A stretch of 64,000 nucleotides of DNA from Okapia johnstoni (Eukaryota > Chordata > Mammalia > Artiodactyla > Giraffidae), in NCBI GenBank assembly GCA_024291935.2, contig CM044320.1:50844001-50908000 (forward strand), in the 5' to 3' direction. The notes under the pieces are model-generated. The model saw nothing but the letters and a program-made list of their open reading frames with translations. It searched no databases and had not been told where the DNA came from. Below are positions 1 to 9,763 of this stretch, piece by piece (the first letter of the stretch is position 1; every line of letters starts with the position of its first letter). The position numbers were made by a program, and so were the translations under genes.

Positions 1-470
1 CAAGGGATATAATGTACAACATAATAAATATGATTAACAATGCTGTACATTATAACTGAAAGTTACTGAGAGTAAATCCTAAGAGTTCTCATCAAAAAGG
101 AAAAATAATTTTCTATTTAATTCTGTAACTACACGAGATGGCAGATGTTCACTAAACTTATTGTGGTACCCGTTTCACAATGTAAGTCAAATAATTATGC
201 TGTACGGCTTAAGACAACATACACAGTGTTACTGCTTAGTCACTAGGTCATGTCTGACTCTTGTTCGATCCCATGGACTGTAACCCGCCAAGCTCCTCTG
301 TCCATGGAATTTCCCAGGCAAGAATACTGGAGTGGGTTGCTATTTCCTTCTCCAGGGGATTTTCCCAACCCAGGGATGGAACCCATGTCTTCTACATTGG
401 CAAGCAGACTCTTTACCACTGAGCCACCAGAATGCTGTATGTCAATTATATCTCAGTAAAGCTGGAAGGG
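1..470 (+). repeat. L1 3'UTR fragment interrupted by a SINE
   Basis: Bases 1-227 (aatgtacaacataataa..., attgtggtacccgtttcac) and 433-470 (tcaattatatctcagtaaa) look like the two parts of one L1 3' tail, split by the Bov-tA element at 228-432. Confidence 0.6.
228..432 (-). repeat. Bov-tA-type SINE
   Basis: Reverse orientation: the Bov-A part (catgtctgactcttg...) comes first and the tRNA head (ctttaccactgagccaccag) last. The short ORFs here belong to the SINE. Confidence 0.88.
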
Positions 471-1267
471 GAAAAAAACTCAAAAAATATAAATATATAG
501 TCTCCTCTTTGTGGGGCAAATGGAACTGGAGAATATTTGTGTAATTCCTTATCACAATGAAGCCAACGTAAAATATATGTGTCTAGTGCTATAATTAACA
601 AATTAAGAAATAATTCCAAAGAGCTAGGTGAGAAAAAGTGAGAAAAGCCACCATGTTCTCTGAACTATTATGTAGCTAGAGAAAACATGCTTCTGTGATG
701 AATTTCACTCGTGATGAAATCATTTTTCCCAAAATGATTTTCATTATACTATTTTTTCCTTCAACCTGATTTTTATTTATCTAATCTTATTTGATAAATT
801 AAGGATTTCAAGTGGTAAACAGGTGTACTTCTAATACCAAAAGTAGGACAGCAAAAATTGGTGAGGTAAGTAAATATAAGGTACCAACACTGAAATTCTC
901 GACGAACCTGATCAGAACCAACATGGAAACAATTTACACCCCTATATGGCTGAGCTTCTAAGAAGAGAAAAAAATGTTCTTTGCATAACTAAATCTCTGA
1001 GAGTGTTTAATATAATTCAGGAACAGCAAGACAACTGGGCAGTGAATAAGGAACACAAAAAGACAAAAAGTATGAGACAGAGCAGTAAAAGCAATATGAA
1101 AAATATACAACCATAGGATTGTAAGATTATTTTTAATCTAACAGAGGAATGACTAAAATACCATAGAAAGATTTATTTACTATGTAAGTCTACAAAGCCA
1201 GGTGTCTACTTAATTTTAAATAAAAACTATACGGCTCAGAGTGCTTCCGCAGACAAGAAATGAATAC
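471..1267. other. APAF1 intron 21, nothing recognised
   Basis: AT-rich sequence without exon-like residues, RNA genes or clear repeats. Confidence 0.5.
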
Positions 1268-1384
1268 CTGAATGGCTCCATCTTCACCTCCGAATGCAAG
1301 GTACTGAAGATGTGGACTTAAACAACAGCAACTCACTTGAGCTTCAGTCAGGTAATCAATCTGACCTGTGTTTCCATTAATGAG
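1268..1384 (-). CDS. APAF1: APAF1 exon 21: WD40 region (residues 947-985), last exon in window
   Basis: The acceptor is TTTTTCATTAG|CTCATT and the donor ATTCAG|GTATTC. It encodes LINGNTGQIDYLTEAQVSCC then CLSPHLQYLAFGGEDGAIQ. The donor shows the gene continues; the next exon (human ILELVNNR...) is not found in bases 1-1267. Confidence 0.96.
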
Positions 1385-2864
1385 CTAATGAAAAATAAGG
1401 TACAATCAGGTATTAGACTGTAAGAGCCATTTTTGTTCTTTAGAACAGAGACTGGAAAATAAAACAGAAAATAAAACAGAAAAATAAAACAGAAAATAAC
1501 CAACAAGAGCTCCCAGGGGAACAACAAAGCCCTATTCTATTCTCAGCAGCTGCATTTAGCACTTCACACTTTCATTTCATTTTACTTTTACGGTTCATAT
1601 ACATTTTCATAAAATAAAACGAGCTTTAAAAGGTTTAAAAAGCAGCTGTTGTGCCGGCTGCCTGAGACACATCTGACTGATTTGTAATCCCACAGCTAGC
1701 TCCATACACTCTTTCCCGTTTCTTTACAGAGCCCATTTTAATAGTGCTATCGTTTGTCAAAATACACTTCTCATTTTCAAGGAGTTTGGTGAAACAGGAC
1801 TGAGACAGACATTACATAAAAAGACAAATTAAAATTAAATTGGGTTTTACATCCTCCAAATTACTCACCAGACAGTGCATAGTAAGCTTTTTTTTTTTCT
1901 CCTCTTTCTTTTGGGAGAAGGAGGCATTGGAAAAGAGCCCATTAGCACAATTTGGGTGGTTGGACTTGTAAGGTATAAACCTAAAAGCATCACATTTCAT
2001 AATCTGTACCAAACTAAAGATTATTTTTTAAAATCCCACTAATAAAAATGCCTATCATTCAACTAAAACATGTGGCCTGGGAAAATATTTCTCAAGCTTA
2101 AATAAACCGTTGGATAAATCTCTCTAAGCATTACAACCTAAAAGTCCTGAATTATTTTTCAATATGAAATAAGCAATCACCTTTGTTTCAGGGACAACGA
2201 TTATAGGATCAATCAGTCAAGGTAGCTTTTTCTTTACAATATTTTACCCAGCATGTTCTATTAGGCATTCCAAACGAAGACTGAACTATTAAAAGCTGAA
2301 TATCTTCTTTCCCTCAAAAATCAATTTTCATATTCTTTTAAGTAGTGACTAAAAAAATGTATGTTCACTTAAATGGAATGAATACTGGTCAGCTTATCCT
2401 CTAAACTTTTCCACGACCAATGACATAATAAAATGATACTTTTAACAGTCAGATGACTTAAGTCTTACAATTACGACTACTGCTAAAGAAAGGTTATACA
2501 AATTTAATAAAGGTAATACAAGTATTGAACTTGACAAGAAAACTGTAGTGGAAAAAAACCACAACTGGAACAATCAGTCTGCTAAAAATCAGTAATGAGG
2601 AAACCACGTTTATTTCCACATTCCAATTCATACAGAAATACTGGACCATGAGGAGTTCCTCATCAACACATTAAGGACAACAGTAAAACACAGAACAAGC
2701 TATATTTAAGAGGTGTCTCACAGCTTGACTCTGACCCTCACAGCAGACAAGGAGAAGTTACCACATGCCATAGACAATTTATTCCCAGATCTCTGCTTCC
2801 TGTATTTGGACTCCACCATGACCCTTATAAACGAGCTTACAGATTTTTTAAAATGAAAAGGACC
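1385..2864. other. APAF1 intron 20, first part
   Basis: It holds a short imperfect tandem repeat of aaaataaaacag at about 1455-1498. Otherwise nothing is recognised. Confidence 0.5.
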
Positions 2865-2990
2865 TTCTAGGTGAAGAAAGTGAGGCTCTGAGAAGTGATG
2901 CAATTCACTCAACATCACAGAACTAGCTGACGATAAAGCTTCAACTTGTACCTGGGTCTCCTGAGTGAACAGTCACTGTTCCCTCTACTA
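2865..2990 (-). repeat. MIR SINE fragment
   Basis: It contains the reverse-orientation MIR core (gtgaggctctgagaagtgatgcaa ... aactagctga ... tacctgggtctcctga), diverged as expected for an old mammalian SINE. Confidence 0.6.
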
Positions 2991-3398
2991 CTTCCAGCTG
3001 AGCTTTGCAGCTCCAGAACTCAAGCTCTGTCCTCCCCTGCCAATCCGTCTCAAGCTTGCTAGCTCTCACACCTTCCATGTGCCTGCTCCCTCTACTCCCC
3101 TCTCCTCTTCTCTATTCTGTTTCTCTCTTCACTCCAGTTCCACTCCAGTATCTTGTCTCATTTTCTTACATGTTCCTGCTCCCTGCCTTCCAGTTAACAA
3201 GAGGAGAGGAGTGTGGTAAAGCAAGGTTTAATTCTAAATACTAGTATATCTGAGCCTCAGCTCAAAACCCACGTATTTATTCAACTGACATCTACTGAGC
3301 ATTTCTTAGATACTAGACAATTATGCCTGATCAAGTCCATTTTGAATTCAGAGTATGATCAAAACAATTTTTCCAACTGTTTTCTAAAAAATACTCAC

Positions 3399-3518
3399 TT
3401 GCAGACGTCTTATATTGTCAACTGCAAGAACCGTCACTTCATTTTCTTGAAACACAACATCTATTTCTTGCTTTAACACTGTAGCAGAGTTCTTACATAC
3501 TTTCTTTGTCTCCCAGAG
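3399..3518 (-). CDS. APAF1: APAF1 exon 20: WD40 region (residues 907-946)
   Basis: The acceptor is CTTAATCAG|CTCTGG and the donor CTGCAA|GTGAGT. It encodes LWETKKVCKNSATVLKQEID then VVFQENEVTVLAVDNIRRLQ. 40 codons, phase 0 at both ends. Confidence 0.98.
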
Positions 3519-3703
3519 CTGATTAAGAGATTTAAAAAAAAATACAGTAGGATCACTGCATTCTCTGAAATAATGTAAAGACAGTCTTAGTCCTAAAACA
3601 GTATACAACCATACTTCACACTCCAAACGCCTATGCTAGAAAATTTTCAATTAGATTATAATTCAACAATAAATATTTATTAATTGCATTCTATAATAAG
3701 AAG

Positions 3704-3980
3704 TAGGGTTTTCCTGGGGGCTCTTCCCTGGTAAGAAGCAGGGCTTCCCTGCATTCAAAAGAAGTAGGTAAAGAATCCACCTCCCAATGCAGAAGACATA
3801 GGTTCGATCCCTGGGTTGGGAAGAACCCCTGGAGGAGAAAATGGCAACCTACTCCAGTATTCTTGCCTGGAAAATCCCATGAACAGAGGAGCTCTGTTCA
3901 TGGAGCTCATGGACTGTTCATGGGCTACAGTCCACGGGGTCACAAAAGAGGCAGATACTAATGAGTGACTAAACAACAGT
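3704..3980 (+). repeat. Bov-tA-type SINE with internal duplication
   Basis: A forward element with a tRNA-like head and a Bov-A tail. The tail contains a local duplication around gagctctgttcatgg/gagctcatggactgttcatgg (3885-3925). Confidence 0.8.
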
Positions 3981-3984
3981 GCAT

Positions 3985-4190
3985 ACTAAGATGCCTCAGT
4001 CACGTCCAACTCTTTGTGACCCTATGGACTATAGCTCGCCAGGCTCCTTTGTCCTTGGGATCCTCCAGGCAATCACACTTGAGTGGACTGTCATTCCCTC
4101 CTCCAAAGGGTCTTCCTGACCCAGAGATTGAACCCATGTCTCTTATGTCTCCTGCATTGGCAGGCAGGTTCTTTACCTAGCGCCACCTTA
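3985..4190 (-). repeat. Bov-tA-type SINE
   Basis: Reverse element starting cctcagtcacgtccaactc and ending in the tRNA head (ctttacctagcgccacctta). It lies tail to tail with the preceding copy. Confidence 0.85.
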
Positions 4191-4224
4191 TTAACAAGAA
4201 TAGTAAGAAGCAGTTATTATTAAG

Positions 4225-4660
4225 AGCAATGGGTGCTAGAATCAAAATGCCTTAGTGTGAATTCTAGTTCTAATGAACGTTGTGACTTTGGCCATATTAT
4301 TTAACCCTGTGCTACTCAAAGATAAGAATCTGCTGTTTCTCAAATTGTCTGATAGCAAGATAAGGAGCCTGAACCAGAAAGTAAATCAACTCTATCACTA
4401 AACACACTGTTGACAGTATGCTTATGATACAGCTGATATTTTTAAATAAGACTTTCTTAATGAAGGAAGCAGTGCTGATTTACATTCTGGCTCAAGCTTA
4501 TTGAGACTTATTACACTGTAAATAGCACTGACTTGACCTTTCTGTGATTGCTTCCTCAGCTGCAAAAAGGACTGTTGTGAGAATCAGCAAATTAACACAT
4601 TCACAGTACTTTGCCCAATGTCTGGCATACAGTAAATACTAAACAAATTTTAACTACAAT
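4225..4660 (+). repeat. MIR-like fragments
   Basis: 4225-4350 resembles a MIR 5'/core part (gaattctagttct ... tgactttggccatattatttaaccct). 4528-4650 resembles the MIR 3' part (tttgcccaatgtctggcatacagtaaat). Diverged; borders approximate. Confidence 0.5.
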
Positions 4661-5744
4661 TTGTACAAAATACTGCATTAGATGCTACTTGGACAGACCA
4701 GGGTCTCCAGGCTCAACGAGCTTAATTTAAGATGTGTGAACCAGTTGGAGGGGCAGTGACACATTAGAGGTGAGGAGGTGAAATTCTTATCAAGGCAGAA
4801 TCTGATAAGTACCATAAGAAAATGACATAGAGTTACATGGCATTTAAGGAGAAAAGACAGGCCTCTGAACATAAAACTAGGAAAGACTTTACCGAAAGCT
4901 TGAGGGGACTCTAGGATTCTTAGGATTTCAACAAGGAGAGATACAGAGAAGTAGGGTATTACAAACATAAGAAACACAGAAGCAAAATTACAGAAGCAGG
5001 GAAGTACAGGGTGTCTGGGGAAATGTGAGCAGTCCAGTGTAGGTTACTTGAAGGAATAAATCAGAAGACAGACTGGTACAGAATAGCCTTAATCATAGAG
5101 AATTTTAACAGCAATTTATTTACTCCAAATGGTAGGCAAGGCAGTCACTATCTTTTTGAGCAAAAATGACAGGTCAGCTTTGTACACGAGGAAAATGTCT
5201 CACAAGCAATATGCAGAAAACCAAGAAAGAAACGACTTGCAAAGAAATTAATATAAGAAAGACAACAGGTAATGAGTACCTAAACTTGAAATGGAAAAGT
5301 AGAAATAAATGATAGAAAATGGAAAGGTAGAATCCATTCAAACCTCATACCTGCCAGAGATGCTCAGAGGGCACAAACAAAATCTTATGCGCACCAGGAC
5401 CCAGGGAAAGGAGCAGTGAAAGAATCTAATAGTATTGGCAAGTAATTGGATGTGGGAATTTAAGGTAGGGAGTCAAGTTATTCTGATGCAATATATTTAA
5501 ATTAAACAAAGTACATTTTATCATTGGATTTTTCCAGCACCCAGGCCATGGTAACACTTAATGTACACATGTACTGAATGAATGTGACTGCTCTAGTCCA
5601 TACACCAGCACTTTTCAAGGATAAACGTGAATCCAGCAGTTTCTGTTTTACTTCCCCCCAATAGGGCCCATCAATTTCTCAACTGGTAGGAGATTAAGCT
5701 TACCATCGTTAAATGTTTAAAATGAAAATCTCAATATTTCTCAC
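4661..5744. other. APAF1 intron 19, no feature recognised
   Basis: Purine-rich unique-looking sequence, possibly very old repeat, with no exon or RNA gene I can support. Confidence 0.45.
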
Positions 5745-5870
5745 CCTGATTGTCTGGTCATCAGAAGATGTCAAAAATGATGATCCATCAGGAGAAAACA
5801 TCACACAATGGACCCAACTTAAATGTCCTCTGCAATCAGCTACTTTTAAACATGAGTCCATACTCCACAA
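5745..5870 (-). CDS. APAF1: APAF1 exon 19: WD40 repeat (residues 865-906)
   Basis: The acceptor is TATTCTGTAG|TTGTGG and the donor ATCAGG|GTGAGA. It encodes LWSMDSCLKVADCRGHLSWV then HCVMFSPDGSSFLTSSDDQT. 42 codons. The only overlapping ORF is on the opposite strand and is a shadow. Confidence 0.96.
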
Positions 5871-5929
5871 CTACAGAATAAAAACAACATATAGGAAATC
5901 ACATTCATAAGCATTTTGAATATACAAAG

Positions 5930-6520
5930 AACATTAAAAACAGCAAGAATGATCCAGCAATTCCACCTCTATGAATATAGCCCAAAAATACATTAGCAAA
6001 AATACAAAATAACTTGTGTGGATTATTCACTGCATCAGTTGTTTTTAACAGCAAAATCCCAAATGACCATCAGTAGGGAACTGACTAAATAAACCTCATT
6101 AATCACAAAATGGGATAATATGCAACCGTTAAAAAAGTAATGAGAAAAACACTCTGACAATGACTAGTCTTTGGCGTATGTTGCAAAGAACAGTATATAC
6201 GTTTTTGCAGAAGTGTGTGTGTGTATATATATTTATAAATACTATATATATGCAAACTATAATAAGTGAGATGAAAAATAAACATGTGAGTATAGTATTA
6301 GATACAGTGTGATATATATAATAGATGGATATATATGGCTATATTATACATATAGATATCTGCTTATACATGCAAAAAGAAACATCAGGATGCTAAGACA
6401 AAAATGGTTACCTTTAGAAGGTGGGGACCAGAGTGGAAGGGATAGGGATGAAAGTCAGACTTCCCTGAATAAAACTTATTATAAAGCTTTGATTTGGAAT
6501 CATATAAACATTTAACCTAT
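5930..6520 (+). repeat. Old L1 (L1M-type) 3' fragment with TA/TG microsatellite
   Basis: It reads like an L1 ORF2 end/3'UTR (gatccagcaattccacctct ... aaatgaccatcagtaggg). A tgtgtgtgtatatatat stretch is at 6213-6250. Confidence 0.55.
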
Positions 6521-8410
6521 TTTTAAAAATCAATCTAAAAAATAATAGGATGAGAATTAAGTGGCTTTCATATTCTGACTATTCTCCACTGTTATCTAAT
6601 CTTCATTTCAAATGACTGCAAAACCCTACAGCAAATGAATGTACTAATTGTACATGTATACTTGTCTCCTGTTATTCGTGCTCGTTACAAATTGTTCATA
6701 TCTGTCTCTAGCCTGGCTGGCTGCATTTTGTCCTGAGTTTTGCTGCAAATTACTCAAATATATTCCAGTCTAATGAAGTACCATATGTGCCTGAGTTCCT
6801 CTCATTACACTCTGAATTACAGACCCTACTTTATGACTTTAGAACTAGCATGGACAAAACAAGTACTTCATCACATGCCCAGTGGTTTTCAATCAGTGAG
6901 TTCTATAATTACAAATTAGTTACAGGAAATTTTCTCTGCCTTATCTCGAGTCCAAGCTGGGACATACAGAGCTAAAGGCCAGAAATGAAAAGGGTTCCAC
7001 AACTGAAAAATCTCACTTGAAAATCCTTCCTCTCTTCCCTCTTGCTCTCTCTCATCATTTCTGTCGTTCACAGCCTCCAAAACCAAGTAAGTGCCTAAAT
7101 TTCAAAAAAGAAAGACAATGCTCCTTGGAGATTTTTTAAGAACAACAGAGGATAAGGATTTTAGAAGTGATGGAAAGGGCAAAAGAAGAGTTGCTCCTTC
7201 ACTCCTAATATCCAGGAAGAGGAAACTTCCAATCACACCTACCTTGAGGATCTACAGGTAAGGTGCAAGAGCTCCTAGTAGCTCTGAATCTTTCAATTCA
7301 AGGTCTCTGCTGAAGAGAACACAGCCCACAGCACCTACTCCTAACCATTGCTGCAAATGGGACTGGAGCCCATTCACACTCAAGGGGAAGATTCTCACTG
7401 GGAAGGTCTTCAGTGTTAGCTGCACTGCTGTACTCAGAATTAGGAGGAACATAGCTCATCCACTCACTCCCATCTTAATCTGTATCTTCATGCTGAAGGA
7501 CTACAGCTCAGCCACTCTCCAGCCACACCTTCATGTATTAGGGCAAGGTTGGAAAACCCACTAAAAATCGCTGGAACAGGCATGGAACACTAAAGAAATG
7601 CTTGCCGGAGTCAAGCTTCCTTCGAAGGGAGACTGTGAACCAAATGAATTTCCCTGTTTTCCAAATAAAGGCCCATACCTATCTTCTTGGGCTGCAAGCA
7701 CAAGGGCTTCCATTACTTGGTGTTAAGAGTTATTTAGGGAATGAGTAGTAACAAAGATTGGAAAAACTAATCTATCTCTGGAGGAAAAAAATCACGAAAC
7801 TCACTGCTTTTGAAGAAAATTAATATTAGCAGCCCATTTGAGTAGAATTCTTCTAGATACAGACACTGGATACAGACACTGAGTACAATAAAATCTATCA
7901 GGTTAAAGGCAAAATTATAAATAAGAAATCATTTTATTCATTAGTGCTTAGCAATGAAAATCCTAGATTAACCAATTCAAAATTTAACTTCCATCTTACC
8001 TTTCTCAGTATCTAAGAAATCTATACTGGACTCATTTCTCATCATCTCTTTTACAGAAGAGTCTATGCCCACATTTAAGAGATGCCATGTTCCTGCTTAG
8101 GAAACCAGTGGTCATTCCATTGTTTTCCCCAGACCTTAGCACATACTGACCATTCAGTAAATGCTTAGTGAATGATGCTGCCTGTCATTCTCTGTCATAC
8201 TGTCAAGCCAAGTCTTCAATCACCGCTAAAGTACTGAAGCTGTCAATGTGGCTTAATATCCTAAAGCTAGAAGCCATTATGCTATGAAGAAAACACTCTT
8301 ATGATTTCTCAAGCAAACATTCTCAAAAGTCAATGGTTTAAGCAACACATTCTTTGTCATCCTTGCACCCCTGGAGACCCAGACTTCAGAGAGTAAATTC
8401 AACTACTCAC
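6521..8410. other. APAF1 intron 18, mostly unrecognised
   Basis: No exon or young repeat. 8100-8180 (agaccttagcacatactgacca ... agtaaatgcttagtgaatga) resembles the end of a MIR or L2 element. Confidence 0.45.
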
Positions 8411-8539
8411 CTCCACACAGTACTGGGACAAACCCACCACTGCCAAATGGTTGTGGGGGGAGAAGTCACAGTACTGGACAGTGCTATGATGGCCTGTGTG
8501 GATTTCTGCCAACAGGACACTGGTGTGAATGTCAAAAAG
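8411..8539 (-). CDS. APAF1: APAF1 exon 18: WD40 repeat, likely the optional 43-residue exon (residues 822-864)
   Basis: The acceptor is ATGTTGACAG|CTTTTT and the donor GTGGAG|GTGAGT. It encodes LFDIHTSVLLAEIHTGHHST then VQYCDFSPHNHLAVVGLSQY. Its 129 nt (43 codons, phase 0/0) and position match the extra WD repeat that separates long from shorter human APAF1 isoforms. Both splice sites are intact, so the long form is encodable. Confidence 0.96.
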
Positions 8540-9094
8540 CTGTCAACATAAAAACAGAGAGATGTCTATAAAAGTAAGATATTTTAAAATATCTGCTATA
8601 CCCAAAGTGAAACTAAATTTATTTCCAAAAGAATACACTCTTATTTCAAACATAGAGTACAAGTCCTAAAGAAAAAACAACTACTGATAACTGACATAAT
8701 TAGTCATAAAAAACATATAATATATATATAGTTTTTAAATACTGCTTATCTTGAAATCTGTTTCCTATAAAGAAAACTTATCATAGATGATCTCTCAAGC
8801 AAGCTTAGGGAGAAATAAAACCTTTGTGAATACACAAATAGACTAGCCAAATTAATATACAGAACAGTTCTTAACGCTTGTTTATTCAAAGGGGAAAATG
8901 CATGCTCATAAATGAAGATGATCAAAATAATACAGAGCAGAGGCTTGCTAAAATGAAATAGTTCAATCATTTCTATTTCTTTTCAGAGCTCATTATCAGT
9001 CATTTTCCCATTTTTGAACCAAAAAAAAAGCTATTCAAATTTGAGTAATTTAAACTTCATTTCAATTTCTGAAAGATTTTCAAATGATGAATGT
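8540..9094. other. APAF1 intron 17, nothing recognised
   Basis: AT-rich sequence with no supported feature. Confidence 0.5.
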
Positions 9095-9296
9095 GGTGCT
9101 AGTGGTTAAAGAACCCATCTGCCAATGCAGGAGAAACATGGTTCGATCCCTGGGTCGGGAAGGTCCCCTGGAGGAAGGCATGGCTGCCTACTCCAGTATT
9201 CTTGCCTGAAGAATCACATGGACAGAGGAGCCTGGTGGGTCCTTAGGCTTGCAAAGAGTTGGACACAACTGAAGTGACTTAGCACACATGCACACA
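9095..9296 (+). repeat. Bov-tA-type SINE
   Basis: tRNA-like head (ggttcgatccctgggtcggg) followed by the Bov-A tail (tactccagtattcttgcctg, ttggacacaactgaagtgac). Confidence 0.88.
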
Positions 9297-9536
9297 TACT
9301 CTTCCAAAGTTTTGCCAAATGATAAATATGTTTATACCAATATACCATATAATGACTTAAGACCAAGGCACAGTCTTCAGGAAGGAAAAAAAAGAATTTC
9401 CAGTGGGAGCCATGAAAACGTTTTGTGAATGCACAGCCCTGTGAACATACATAGGTGGTAAGCAGCACAGCATCAGGGGCCAACAATTAAGGACAGGAAC
9501 TCATACTTAAAATGCTTCCCAGGACAAGCTGTTCTT

Positions 9537-9722
9537 AAGAATTAGTGGCTGACAGAGGGGTGGGATGGGGAGGGAGACAGGAGGGAGGTTCAAAAGGAAG
9601 GGGATATATGTATACCCTATGGCTGATTCATATTGAGGTTTGACAGAAAACAACAAAATTCTGTAAAGCAATTATCCTTCAATTAAAAAGTAAATAAATT
9701 AAAAAAAAAAGAATTAGTGGCT
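9537..9722 (+). repeat. 5'-truncated ruminant L1 3' end with perfect 14-bp TSD
   Basis: A 158-base body (9551-9708) has the ruminant L1 3'UTR look (tatggctgattcatattgag ... gtaaagcaattatccttcaa) and ends in an A-rich tail. The identical 14-mer aagaattagtggct at 9537-9550 and 9709-9722 is the TSD. Confidence 0.8.
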
Positions 9723-9763
9723 AAGACTGATAAAGGAAATTTTTCAAATACAGAATAGGCAGT

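Noticed and set aside
1..1267. Searched for APAF1 exon 22
   Set aside because: No residues like ILELVNNRIFQSRFQHKK with splice sites on the minus strand; the gene continues outside the window.
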